Part shown: in pieces, positions 1-8,347 of the stretch | Layout: each line of letters starts with the position of its first letter | Position numbering within the stretch: the stretch's first letter is position 1 | Assembly (NCBI GenBank): GCA_963808725.1 | Contig: CAWEGO010000002.1 | Location: 2,046,001-2,110,000, forward strand | DNA length: 64,000 nucleotides | Source of the DNA: JAHFUA01 sp963808725 | GTDB taxonomy: Bacteria > Acidobacteriota > Terriglobia > Terriglobales > Acidobacteriaceae | Reading direction: 5' to 3' | Notes under the pieces: model-generated | The model's database searches: none | The model's input: only the letters and a program-made list of their open reading frames with translations | What the model was told of the DNA's origin: nothing | Position numbers and translations under genes: made by a program

Positions 1-1
1 C

Positions 2-1000
2 GCCCGCGCCAGCTTCGAGGACATCGAGCGCGCCTGGCAGGCAGTGCGCCAGGCCGAGCGGCCACGCATCCACGTTTTCCTGGCAACTTCAGACATCCAC
101 CTACACTACAAGCTGCGGATGACCCGCCAGCAATGCCTGGAGCGGGCGGCGGAAGCGGTGCGCTTCGCGCGTTCGCTGTGCCCCGACGTCGAGTTCTCCC
201 CCGAGGACGCCACTCGCACGGAAATTGAGTTCCTGTGCGAAGTCACGGAGGCGGTAGTAGCGGCCGGAGCGACTACGGTCAACATTCCGGACACGGTCGG
301 CTACACCGTTCCCAGCGAGATGCACCGCATCATCGAGGCGGTGTGCAGCCGGGTGCAGAACCACCCGGACGTGGTGATCTCTGTGCATTGCCACAACGAC
401 CTCGGCCTGGCGGTGGCGAATTCCATCGCCGGCCTGGAAGCCGGGGCGCGGCAGGTGGAGTGCACCATCAACGGCATCGGCGAACGCGCCGGCAATGCTT
501 CGCTGGAAGAGATCGTAATGGCGATGCGGGTGCGAACCGACCAGATGCCCTACGACACCGGCGTCCACAGTGAACAGCTTTATCCCTGCAGCCGTTTGCT
601 GACCGAAATCACCGGCGCGGCGGTGCAGGCCAACAAGGCCATCGTCGGCCGCAACGCCTTCGCCCACGAGGCGGGCATCCATCAGGACGGCGTTATCAAG
701 AATCCGCTGACCTACGAGATCATGACCCCGCAGTCCGTCGGCGTCCCGGAAAGCAAGCTGGTGCTGGGCAAGCATTCCGGCCGGCACGCGCTCGGCCTGA
801 AGTGCCAGCAATTGGGATATGATTTCTCCCGCTGCGACCTGGACCGCATCTACAAGCGCTTTGTGGCTCTGGCGGACCAGATCAAGGTGGTGGAGGACCG
901 CCATCTTTTGGCCATCATCCGCGAGGAAATGCCAGCCCTGGCGGCCATCAACGAAATGGAGAAGTCGCACAGCGTACCCAGCCCGTTGGGTACGGCGTGA
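2..1000 (+). CDS. leuA: 2-isopropylmalate synthase (5' end outside window), short form without regulatory domain
   Basis: Condenses acetyl-CoA with 2-oxoisovalerate, the first committed step of leucine synthesis. The frame is open from base 2, so the N-terminus lies outside the window and 332 residues are visible. TIM-barrel motifs of the family are clear: NIPDTVGYT, the metal-binding HCHNDLGLAVAN, NGIGERAGNASLEE and FAHEAGIHQDGV. After the HSGRHALG linker region the protein stops about where E. coli LeuA would enter its roughly 120-residue C-terminal allosteric domain. No continuation of that domain is visible in any frame before leuB. It is the first gene of leuA-leuB-leuC-leuD. The truncated C-terminus suggests loss of leucine feedback inhibition, which is an inference. 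Confidence 0.93.
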   Translation, partial: ARASFEDIERAWQAVRQAERPRIHVFLATSDIHLHYKLRMTRQQCLERAAEAVRFARSLCPDVEFSPEDATRTEIEFLCEVTEAVVAAGATTVNIPDTVGYTVPSEMHRIIEAVCSRVQNHPDVVISVHCHNDLGLAVANSIAGLEAGARQVECTINGIGERAGNASLEEIVMAMRVRTDQMPYDTGVHSEQLYPCSRLLTEITGAAVQANKAIVGRNAFAHEAGIHQDGVIKNPLTYEIMTPQSVGVPESKLVLGKHSGRHALGLKCQQLGYDFSRCDLDRIYKRFVALADQIKVVEDRHLLAIIREEMPALAAINEMEKSHSVPSPLGTA

Positions 1001-1007
1001 GAGACGA

Positions 1008-1056
1008 GCACTCAGCAGTCAGCACTCAGCCAAGGCGGCTGCTGATTGCTGAGTGC
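1008..1056. repeat. Imperfect inverted repeat (hairpin) between leuA and leuB
   Basis: A 17-base arm at 1008-1024 (GCACTCAGCAGTCAGCA) is matched by its reverse complement at 1040-1056 with one G-T position, around a 15-base loop. The arms are built from short CTCAGCA-like units. The hairpin sits just upstream of the leuB ribosome-binding region and lacks a T-run, so it looks like an intergenic palindromic repeat rather than a terminator. Confidence 0.7.
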
Positions 1057-1073
1057 GTTTTGGGACAGGGACC

Positions 1074-2180
1074 ATGAGGCTTGATATTACGGTTTTGCTG
1101 GGCGATGGAGTCGGCCCGGAAGTCACACGGGAAGCGGTGCGCGTCCTGCGCACGGTGCTGGATCTTTACGGTTACGAGGCCAGCTTCGAGGAGCGCGCGG
1201 TCGGGGGCGTAGCCATCCGCCAGTTTGGCACTCCCCTGCCGGAGGCGACGGCCCGGGCTTGCACGGAGAGCCACGCGGTGTTGCTGGGCGCGGTGGGCGG
1301 ACCGGAGTTCGATTCCCTGCCTGCCGCCGAGCGGCCCGAGGCCGGGTTGCTGGCCTTGCGGCAGATCCTGGGCGGCTATGCCAATCTGCGTCCCGCGGTC
1401 GCGTACGGCGCCATCGCCGACTGCTCGCCGTTGCGTCCGGAGGTGATCAAGGGCGCCGACGTCCTGATCGTCCGCGAACTGCTGGGTGGAATCTATTTCG
1501 GCGAACCGCGCGGATTCACCGATGGCTCTGCCCCAGCCGCCTATAACACCATGCGCTACTCGCAGGCCGAGATCGAACGCGTGGCCCACGTCGCCTTCCG
1601 CCAGGCCCGCATGCGCCACCGGAAGGTCACTTCGGTCGACAAAGCCAACGTGCTCGAGACTTCTCAGCTCTGGCGGCAGACCGTCACCCGTGTGGCCCGC
1701 GAGTATCCTGAGATCAAGCTCGACCACATGTACGTCGATGCCTGCGCTATGCGCCTCATCACCCATCCCGGATCCTTCGACGTCATCGTCACCGAAAATC
1801 TGTTCGGTGACATTCTCTCCGACGAGGCGGCGGTGATCAGTGGATCGCTGGGAATGCTGGCCTCGGCTACCATCGGCGGCAAGGTGGACCTTTACGAGCC
1901 CGTACACGGCTCGGCGCCGGACATCGCCGGACGAGGGGTTGCCAATCCGCTGGGTGCAATCGCCTCCGCCGCCCTGTTGCTGCGCCACAGCGCCGGCCTG
2001 GAACAGGGCGCGCAGGACATTGAAGATGCCATCCGCGAGGTGCTCGACAAGGGACACCGCACCGCCGACTTACAGCGCAGCCGCGCCAAGCGTGTGGTCT
2101 CGACGACCGAGATGGGCGCGCTGGTGGAAAGTGCGGTGGCCGATGTTGTCGACCGTCGGCGGGCGTATCATGCGGTGTGA
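1074..2180 (+). CDS. leuB: 3-isopropylmalate dehydrogenase
   Basis: NAD-dependent oxidative decarboxylation of 3-isopropylmalate in leucine synthesis, 368 aa, the usual family length. Visible motifs are the N-terminal GDGVGPEV, the substrate-binding arginine region near NLRPAVAY, the metal-binding LFGDILSDEAA and the NAD-binding YEPVHGSAPDIAG. I chose the ATG at 1074 (MRLDITVLLGDG) over an upstream GTG at 1053 because the latter lies inside the intergenic hairpin. The stop codon almost abuts leuC, consistent with one leuABCD transcript. Confidence 0.95.
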   Translation: MRLDITVLLGDGVGPEVTREAVRVLRTVLDLYGYEASFEERAVGGVAIRQFGTPLPEATARACTESHAVLLGAVGGPEFDSLPAAERPEAGLLALRQILGGYANLRPAVAYGAIADCSPLRPEVIKGADVLIVRELLGGIYFGEPRGFTDGSAPAAYNTMRYSQAEIERVAHVAFRQARMRHRKVTSVDKANVLETSQLWRQTVTRVAREYPEIKLDHMYVDACAMRLITHPGSFDVIVTENLFGDILSDEAAVISGSLGMLASATIGGKVDLYEPVHGSAPDIAGRGVANPLGAIASAALLLRHSAGLEQGAQDIEDAIREVLDKGHRTADLQRSRAKRVVSTTEMGALVESAVADVVDRRRAYHAV

Positions 2181-2194
2181 GGCCGCCTAGCGCT

Positions 2195-3652
2195 ATGGCC
2201 GTAGAACTTCAAAAGCCCATCCAGAAGGAGTCGCCCAGCGCCGCCGGGCCGCGCACTCTGTTCGAAAAGATATGGCAGGAGCACGTGGTGTGCGAGCCGC
2301 CGGGGCAGCCGCCTCTGCTCTACATAGACCTACACCTGGTGCATGAGGTCACTTCTCCGCAGGCGTTTGACGGCTTGCGTGCGGCCGGCCGGCACGTGCG
2401 TCAGCCGGGGCGGACGCTGGTCACTGTGGACCACAACGTTCCCACTACGCCCGGGCATCTTCCCATCACCGATCCGATCGCAGCGCGGCAGATGGAAGCG
2501 CTGCGGCATAATTGCCGGGAATTCGGCCTCACGCTCTACGACATCGATTCACCCGACCAGGGGATCGTCCACGTCATCGGCCCCGAGCTAGGCGCGACCC
2601 AACCGGGAATGACCATCGTCTGCGGCGACAGCCACACTTCTACGCACGGCGCTTTCGGCGCGCTGGCGTTCGGTATCGGAACCTCGGAAGTCGAGCACGT
2701 GCTCGCCACCCAATGCCTGCCGCAGCAGAAGCCGCGGACCATGGAGATCCGCATCAACGGCCCGCTGCCCGAGGGCGTCACCGCCAAAGATTTGGTGCTG
2801 GGCATCATCGGGACGATCGGCACCGATGGCGCAACCGGCCACGTGGTCGAATACACCGGCGAGGCGGTACGCGGGCTCTCGATGGAAGGCCGCATGACGG
2901 TGTGCAACATGAGCATCGAGGCCGGCGCCCGCGCCGGCATGGTCGCTCCCGACGAAGTGACGTTCGCCTACCTGCGCGGCCGGCGTTTCGCTCCCCGCGG
3001 CGCGGAGTGGGATAAGGCGGTGGCGCGCTGGAGCGCTCTTCCATCCGATCCCGGCGCCCACTACGACAAGGTGATCGAGATCGACGCCGCCAGCCTCGCT
3101 CCTTTTGTGACTTGGGGCACGAATCCCGGCATGGTGGTGCCAGTGACCGGCCGAGTGCCCGATCCGGCCGTAGCCCGCACCGCCGCCGAGCGCGGCACTG
3201 CCGAGCGCGCGCTCCAATACATGGCGCTGGCGCCCGGAACGGCGATCGAAGATATTAGCGTGGACCGGGTGTTCATCGGCTCCTGCACCAACTCGCGCCT
3301 GGAGGATCTGCGGGCGGCTGCGCGAGTCGCCCGTGGCCACAAGGTGAATCCCAAGGTGCGCGCCCTGGTGGTGCCGGGATCGCAAGCGGTGAAGCGCGAC
3401 GCCGAGCGCGAAGGCCTCGACCAGATCTTCCGTGCCGCCGGCTTCGAATGGCGCGACTCCGGTTGCTCGATGTGTCTGGGAATGAATCCCGATGTCCTGC
3501 AACCGGGCGAGCGCTGCGCTTCCACCAGCAACCGCAACTTCGAAGGCCGCCAGGGACGCGGCGGACGCACTCACCTGGTCAGTCCCATGATGGCCGCAGC
3601 CGCCGCCGTTGCCGGGCACTTCACCGACATCCGGAGATGGCGCTTCCAATGA
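2195..3652 (+). CDS. leuC: 3-isopropylmalate dehydratase large subunit
   Basis: Large subunit of isopropylmalate isomerase, an aconitase-family 4Fe-4S enzyme acting with LeuD. 485 aa. The cluster-ligating cysteines are visible in FIGSCTNSRLEDL and in CSMCLGMN near the C-terminus. The substrate/cluster segment VCGDSHTSTHGAFGA and the terminal SNRNFEGRQGRGGRTHL are also typical. An in-frame GTG at 2177 overlaps the leuB stop, but the ATG at 2195 is the better start. Even so, about 25 residues precede the usual TLFEKIW opening. The stop overlaps the leuD start by four bases (ATGA). Confidence 0.95.
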   Translation: MAVELQKPIQKESPSAAGPRTLFEKIWQEHVVCEPPGQPPLLYIDLHLVHEVTSPQAFDGLRAAGRHVRQPGRTLVTVDHNVPTTPGHLPITDPIAARQMEALRHNCREFGLTLYDIDSPDQGIVHVIGPELGATQPGMTIVCGDSHTSTHGAFGALAFGIGTSEVEHVLATQCLPQQKPRTMEIRINGPLPEGVTAKDLVLGIIGTIGTDGATGHVVEYTGEAVRGLSMEGRMTVCNMSIEAGARAGMVAPDEVTFAYLRGRRFAPRGAEWDKAVARWSALPSDPGAHYDKVIEIDAASLAPFVTWGTNPGMVVPVTGRVPDPAVARTAAERGTAERALQYMALAPGTAIEDISVDRVFIGSCTNSRLEDLRAAARVARGHKVNPKVRALVVPGSQAVKRDAEREGLDQIFRAAGFEWRDSGCSMCLGMNPDVLQPGERCASTSNRNFEGRQGRGGRTHLVSPMMAAAAAVAGHFTDIRRWRFQ

Positions 3653-4245
3653 AGGCGTTTCGCACGCACGCAGGTCTGGTGGCGCCGCTCGACCGCGCCA
3701 ACGTGGATACCGACCAAATCATTCCCAAGCAGTTCCTCAAGCGCATCGAGCGCACCGGCTTCGGGGAGTTTCTGTTCTACGACTGGCGGCGCACGCCGGA
3801 CGGCGCGCTCGACCCGAACTTCCCGCTCAACCAGCCACGTTACAGCGGCGCCAGCATCCTGGTCGCCGACCGCAATTTCGGCTGCGGCTCTTCGCGCGAG
3901 CATGCGCCGTGGGCGCTCGACGATTTCGGCTTCCGCGCCATCATCGCGCCATCGTTCGCCGACATCTTTGCCAACAACTGCGTGAAGAACGGCCTGCTGA
4001 CGGTGGTGCTGCCGGAAGCGCAGGTCGCAACCATTATGAAGCGGGCGAAGGAAGTTGAGGGATACCGCGTGACCGTGGATCTCGAGCAGCGCCAGGTCCG
4101 CGACGACCTCGGCCTCGCCGCCTCATTCGAGATCGACGATTTCAGCCGGCGCTGCCTGCTCGAAGGCTTGGACGACATCGGCCTCACCCTCCAGCACGAG
4201 GCCGAGATCGCTGCCTACGAGGCACGGCGGTTCGGCGCGCGCTGA
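3649..4245 (+). CDS. leuD: 3-isopropylmalate dehydratase small subunit
   Basis: Small subunit of isopropylmalate isomerase, 198 aa. It has the canonical VDTDQIIPKQFLKRI segment and FGCGSSREHAPWAL, the swivel-domain loop that shapes substrate specificity. The ATG at 3649 overlaps the leuC stop (ATGA), so the two subunits are translationally coupled. Last gene of the leucine operon. Confidence 0.96.
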   Translation: MKAFRTHAGLVAPLDRANVDTDQIIPKQFLKRIERTGFGEFLFYDWRRTPDGALDPNFPLNQPRYSGASILVADRNFGCGSSREHAPWALDDFGFRAIIAPSFADIFANNCVKNGLLTVVLPEAQVATIMKRAKEVEGYRVTVDLEQRQVRDDLGLAASFEIDDFSRRCLLEGLDDIGLTLQHEAEIAAYEARRFGAR

Positions 4246-4293
4246 GGCAGGTTTCCTTGTGGAGTCTAGACTGATTCCGCGCGGGCATGTCTT

Positions 4294-4431
4294 GTGAAGG
4301 GGCACGCCTTCAGGCGTGCCGTAGCAGCAACCAAAGTGCCGGCTTTAGCCGCTGAGGGAGCTGTCCCTCAGGGCCTAAAGGCCAGTTGTTTCTTGGCTTG
4401 TGACGGCACGGCTGAAGCCGTGCCCCTTCAC
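4294..4431. repeat. REP/MITE-like palindromic element (copy 1)
   Basis: A 138-base non-coding element bounded by terminal inverted repeats GTGAAGGGGCACG and CGTGCCCCTTCAC. Internally it holds small perfect palindromes: GCACGCCTTCAGGCGTGC, GAGGGA/TCCCTC, GGCCTAAAGGCC and GGCACGGCTGAAGCCGTGCC. The same architecture with diverged bases recurs at 10538-10785, 13700-13820, 57725-57870 and 58559-58640, and the last two flank a RAYT transposase gene. Confidence 0.8.
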
Positions 4432-4474
4432 GATCGTATCCGGCAAACACTGAGTCGTTCAGAAGAGGTGCCCC

Positions 4475-5143
4475 TTGTCATCCGCCATCCAAGCCCTCGC
4501 CTTCGACGCTTACGGAACGCTCTTCGACGTACATTCGGTAATCTCCACCTGCAACCAGGCATTCCCCGATAAAGGCCCGGCGCTGAGCCAGCTCTGGCGC
4601 GCCAAACAACTCGAGTACACCTGGCTGCGCAGCCTGATGGGACGCTACGAGGACTTCTGGCAGGTGACGGAGTCGGCGCTGGTCTTCGCCTGCCGTAGCT
4701 TGAACCTAGACTGCCCGCCGCCGACGCGTCAGAAGCTGATGGACTCCTACCTGCATCTCGACCCGTTTCCCGAGGTCCGGCAGGCGCTGCAATCGCTTGC
4801 GCGCTACAAGCTGGCGATCCTGTCGAACGGCTCGCCACGCATGCTGGCGGCGGTGGTCGAGAGCACTGGCCTGGAGGGAGTTTTCGCGGATGTCATCAGC
4901 GTGGATGAAGTGAAGATCTTCAAGCCCAGCCCGCGCGTTTATGAGCTAGCGTCGCGCCGCCTCAAGGTCCCGCAGGATGCGATCGGCTTCATCTCTTCAA
5001 ATTTCTGGGACATCGCCGGCGCGAAGAGTTTCGGACTGTGGACCTGCTGGATTAACCGCGCCAAAGCGCCGGAGGAGGAACTCGGACTCCGGCCGGATGC
5101 GATGATCGGCAGCCTGGCGGAGCTCGGGGGCGCTATTCGCTGA
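4475..5143 (+). CDS. Haloacid dehalogenase type II (HAD superfamily hydrolase)
   Basis: Predicted L-2-haloacid dehalogenase-type HAD hydrolase, 222 aa, cytoplasmic. Motif I is FDAYGTLFDV with the nucleophile Asp11. Motif II is LSNGSPRML, and the motif III lysine is in KIFKPSPRVYELA. The final SSNFWDIAGAKSFGLWTCWINR is the signature that separates type II dehalogenases from phosphatase-type HADs. The start is a TTG with a good Shine-Dalgarno (AGAAGAGG, six bases upstream). It stands alone downstream of a REP-like element. The true substrate is unknown. Confidence 0.85.
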   Translation: MSSAIQALAFDAYGTLFDVHSVISTCNQAFPDKGPALSQLWRAKQLEYTWLRSLMGRYEDFWQVTESALVFACRSLNLDCPPPTRQKLMDSYLHLDPFPEVRQALQSLARYKLAILSNGSPRMLAAVVESTGLEGVFADVISVDEVKIFKPSPRVYELASRRLKVPQDAIGFISSNFWDIAGAKSFGLWTCWINRAKAPEEELGLRPDAMIGSLAELGGAIR

Positions 5144-5146
5144 TTG

Positions 5147-5268
5147 TCATGCTGAGCAAGCCTCGGCTGCTCTTTGCCGAGGCGAGTCGAAGCACCCCTG
5201 CCGTCGCAAGAACATAGAGGTCCTTCGACTCGCGCGCAAAACAGGCGCGCTCGCTCAGGATGACAGAG
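5147..5268. repeat. TGTCATGCTGAG-type inverted intergenic repeat
   Basis: Outer arms TGTCATGCTGAGC (5147) and GCTCAGGATGACA (ending near 5268) are imperfect inverted repeats. They enclose GAGGCGAGTCGAAGCA and TCCTTCGACTCGCG segments. Related copies lie at 10582-10738, 17643-17672, 27855-27930 and 47552-47684. The element fills the space between the convergent dehalogenase and crotonase genes and has no coding potential. Confidence 0.7.
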
Positions 5269-5283
5269 GTAGGAGTTAGTTTT

Positions 5284-6060
5284 CTATTTTCCCGCCCAGC
5301 ACGCCGCCCGCTTTTCCAGGAATGCCGAAATCCCTTCCTGCGCGTCGGCGGCCATGGAATTCATCGCCATGACTTCTTTCGTGTACGCGTAAGCTTTGGG
5401 CTGGTCGAGATCGATCTGCGCATAGAACGCCTGCTTACCGATCCCAACCGTCAGCGGGCTGGCATCAGCGATGCGGGCGGCGAGCTTGCGGGTTTCGGCT
5501 TTGAGCGCGCTGGCCGGCACGACGTTGTTCACCAATCCCCATTCGGCGGCGATGGTCGCCGGGACCATGTCGCCCGTGAACAGCATCTGCAGCGCGCGCT
5601 TGCGGCCGATGGCGCGGCTGAGCGCGACCATGGGCGTGGAGCAGAACAGGCCGATCTTGACGCCGGGCGTGGCGAACGCGGCTTCTTCGCAGGCGATGGC
5701 GAGGTCGCAGGTGGCGACGAGCTGGCAGCCGGCGGCGGTGGCGATGCCTTGCACTTCGGCGATCACCGGCTGCGGGATCGCCTGCACCTTCATCATCAGC
5801 TCGGAGCAAACGTCAAAGGTGCGGCGATAGTAATTGAGATCCTTGCCCACCATCTGTCCCAGATCGTGGCCGGAGGAAAACACCTTTCCCGCTGCGGCCA
5901 GGATCACGACTCGGAGCGCGGAGTCCTGCCCGACCGTATTGAGACAGGCGATCAGGTCCTGCATCATTTCGAGCGAGAGCGCGTTGCGCCGCTGGGGACG
6001 GTTCAGCGTGATCACCCCAATCGGGCCTTCCGTCTCAAACAGCAGATTTTCGTAAGTCAT
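5284..6060 (-). CDS. Enoyl-CoA hydratase/isomerase family protein, ECHDC3-like
   Basis: Crotonase-fold protein, 258 aa. The oxyanion-hole segments are FSSGHDLGQM and GIATAAGCQLVATCD. The pattern GCQLVATCDLAIA followed by FATPGVKIGLFCSTP matches the ECHDC3 branch. In it the two catalytic glutamates of true enoyl-CoA hydratases are replaced, with Gln where CEL normally stands and Gly/Val where PEI normally stands. Hydratase activity is therefore doubtful and the reaction is unassigned. The ATG at 6060 follows a strong GGAGGTGG. It is codirectional with gltA but separated from it by a terminator. Confidence 0.85.
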   Translation of the reverse strand: MTYENLLFETEGPIGVITLNRPQRRNALSLEMMQDLIACLNTVGQDSALRVVILAAAGKVFSSGHDLGQMVGKDLNYYRRTFDVCSELMMKVQAIPQPVIAEVQGIATAAGCQLVATCDLAIACEEAAFATPGVKIGLFCSTPMVALSRAIGRKRALQMLFTGDMVPATIAAEWGLVNNVVPASALKAETRKLAARIADASPLTVGIGKQAFYAQIDLDQPKAYAYTKEVMAMNSMAADAQEGISAFLEKRAACWAGK

Positions 6061-6109
6061 GGTCCACCTCCGCCGCGGCATCGGCATCAAGAGTTGTAAT
6101 TCTATCAAT

Positions 6110-6139
6110 AAAAAGGGCGCCGGATTGTGCCCGGCGCCC
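6110..6139 (-). terminator. Rho-independent terminator downstream of gltA
   Basis: Reading the minus strand, a 9-bp perfect stem (GGGCGCCGG / CCGGCGCCC, arms 6131-6139 and 6115-6123) with a 7-base loop is followed by TTTTTA. It begins about 16 bases after the gltA stop codon, the expected position. Confidence 0.85.
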
Positions 6140-6155
6140 GACGAAAAAATCTGGC

Positions 6156-7463
6156 TTACCGTGACATCGCCTTCACGACGGAAAACCGCGAAGTATCGAT
6201 CTTCCGCAGCTCGTGCCCGGTGTAGACCTGCCGTGGACGCGAGATCTTCTGCTCTTTGTCCTCCAGCAGCTCCTGCCACTGCGCCAGCCAGCCGGCGACG
6301 CGCGGGATGGCGAACAGCACGGTGAACATCTCCGGCTTGAAGCCCATCGCCTGGTAGATGATCCCGGAGTAGAAATCCACGTTAGGATAGAGCTTGCGGC
6401 TGACGAAGTACTCGTCTTCCAGCGCGATCTTCTCCAGCTCCAGCGCGATCTCCAGCTTGGGATTCTTGCCCGTGACCTGGAACACCTGGTCGGCAATGTG
6501 CTTGATGATGCGCGCCCGCGGGTCATAGTTCTTGTAGACCCGATGGCCGAATCCCATCAGCTTGCCATGTCCTTCTTTGACCCGCTTGATGTAGGCGGGG
6601 ATGTTGCTCTTGTTGCCGATCTCGGCCAGCATGACCAGGACGGCCTCATTGGCCCCGCCATGCAGCGGCCCGGCCAGCGCGGCACAGGCGGCCGCCGCCG
6701 ACAGGTAGGGATCGGCTTCGGAGCTTCCCGCGCAGCGCATGGTGTTGGCCGAGCAATTCTGCTCGTGGTCGGCGTGCAGGATGAACAGAATGTCCAGCGC
6801 CCGCGCCAGCACCGGGTTGGCAATGTACTTCGGCTCTACCATCTTCCACAGCATGTTCATGAAGTTTTCGGGATAGCTCAGGTCATTGTCCGGGTACACG
6901 TAGGGAAAGCCCAAGCTATGGCGATAGCAATAGGCCGCTATGGTGGGCACCTTGGCGATCAGACGCACGATCTGGTGCAGGCGCGTTTCTGGGTCGCGGA
7001 CGTTTTTGGCCTCGGGATACACGGTGGAAAGCTCCGCCACTGTGCTGGCCAGCACGCCCATGGGGTGCGCGTCGTAACGGAAGCGCTGCATGAATTCCTT
7101 GGTGTTCTCATGCAGCATGGTGTGATGGGTGATCTGCTTGACCCAGTCTTTGGTCTGCTTCTCGTCCGGCAGCTCGCCGAACAGCAGCAGATACGCGACC
7201 TGCAAATACGTGCAGTTCTCGGCCAGTTCCTCGATGTTGTAGCCGCGGTAGCGGAGGATGCCACGGTCGCCGTCGATGAAAGTGATCGAGCTCTTGCAGG
7301 AAGCCGTGTTCATGAACGCCGGGTCGTAGGTCATCAGCCCGAAATCCTCGGGACCGGTCTTGATCTGCCGCAGGTCCATGGCCCGGATGGTCCCCTTCTC
7401 GACCGGCAGGGTGTAGGTTTTGTTGGTGCGATTGTCGACTACGGTAAGACTGTTCTCTGGCAT
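6156..7463 (-). CDS. gltA: Citrate synthase
   Basis: Condenses acetyl-CoA and oxaloacetate at the entry of the TCA cycle. 435 aa, the length of the hexameric type II (GltA) enzymes. Visible are the N-terminal beta domain, the catalytic histidine regions GPLHGGANEAV and GFGHRVYKNYDPRA, and NVDFYSGIIYQAMG with the catalytic aspartate. The ATG at 7463 is preceded by AAGGAGTGG. It is transcribed alone, with a terminator directly after the stop. The 240 bases upstream, up to lutC, show no further gene. Confidence 0.96.
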   Translation of the reverse strand: MPENSLTVVDNRTNKTYTLPVEKGTIRAMDLRQIKTGPEDFGLMTYDPAFMNTASCKSSITFIDGDRGILRYRGYNIEELAENCTYLQVAYLLLFGELPDEKQTKDWVKQITHHTMLHENTKEFMQRFRYDAHPMGVLASTVAELSTVYPEAKNVRDPETRLHQIVRLIAKVPTIAAYCYRHSLGFPYVYPDNDLSYPENFMNMLWKMVEPKYIANPVLARALDILFILHADHEQNCSANTMRCAGSSEADPYLSAAAACAALAGPLHGGANEAVLVMLAEIGNKSNIPAYIKRVKEGHGKLMGFGHRVYKNYDPRARIIKHIADQVFQVTGKNPKLEIALELEKIALEDEYFVSRKLYPNVDFYSGIIYQAMGFKPEMFTVLFAIPRVAGWLAQWQELLEDKEQKISRPRQVYTGHELRKIDTSRFSVVKAMSR

Positions 7464-7703
7464 TGGCCACTCCTTTTCGAGTGCCGGATCCGGCCGGGAG
7501 CGCCGATCCGGTGATTCAGAATCATTTGCTGGACACCATGCGCCCGTGCGGCCCGCTCGAACCCGGCCGAGCCCCGGCGCGAAAAGGCCTGGGATAAACC
7601 TATTCAGAGCAGGCGAAGCCTGCTTCGCCACCGACATCCTGAAGGTTAGATGCCGGGAACGCAGTGACTGGAATCACCTACTAAGGTGATGCCTGGCCGC
7701 GTC

Positions 7704-8347
7704 TCAGCCGGTTTGCAGCACTACGATCAGCCGGCGTGGGCCGTGTGCGCCCATGATCAGGATCTTCTCGATGTCGGCGGTGCGGCTGGAGCCCGTGATC
7801 AAGCACACGTAGGAGTTCTTGCTGGCGATCCCCCGTTCGTAAATGCGCGCGAAAACCGCCTCCAGGTCGGGCACGAGCTGGTTCAGCCTGGCAAAGACGA
7901 TGTGCACCGGGGCGATGACGGTGGCCTGCCGTCCGCCGTTGGCCGACGAAACCAGAACCGAGCCGGTCTGCGCCACCAGGGCTTCGCAGAGCGTGATGGT
8001 GGCCTGAGAAGCCTCGTTGGGTGGGCCTTCGCTGGACCAGCGCAGCGGGCGGCCGTCCTGGAAGGCGGTGGCCAAAGCGCGGAGTTCCGGCGCGTCCTGC
8101 GCGAAGATCTCCCCGGCGGGAGCGAAGCCAGGACTTTGGCGATGGCAGCGGCACTGCCCGCGGTGTTGGCCGTCACCGTGCATTCGGTGATGTTGGCCGC
8201 GCACTCTTTCTGAAAGCGCTCGAGCGGGTCCGTCACCGGAGCGAATATCTGCCCGGCGGGCCCATCGTGGTGCGGCGCCGTGGTCTGGACAGCGGCGCGG
8301 ATGCGCCCCAGGATTCGCTCGCGGCTCGGATTGTCAGCGGACGCCAT
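7704..8347 (-). CDS. lutC: Lactate utilization protein C, LUD domain (frameshifted)
   Basis: LutC-type LUD domain protein of the non-flavin L-lactate oxidation complex, about 214 aa if repaired. The N-terminus (MASADNPSRERILGRIRAA to ASLPPG, 8347 to about 8115) and the C-terminus (GEIFAQDAPELRALAT to the stop at 7704, including SSANGGRQATVIAPVHIV) are in different frames. Adding one G to the four-G run at 8111-8114 joins them exactly. This could be a sequencing error or a real null allele. The ATG overlaps the lutB stop by 14 bases. Confidence 0.85.

Noticed and set aside
101..970. Long minus-strand open frames opposite leuA, leuB, leuC and many other genes
   Set aside because: Typical antisense shadows in GC-rich DNA. 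The opposite strand encodes well-conserved enzymes and the shadows show no motifs or ribosome-binding sites.
4294..4431. CRISPR array
   Set aside because: The repeat units are few, palindromic and unequally spaced, there are no unique spacers of constant size, and no cas genes occur in the window.
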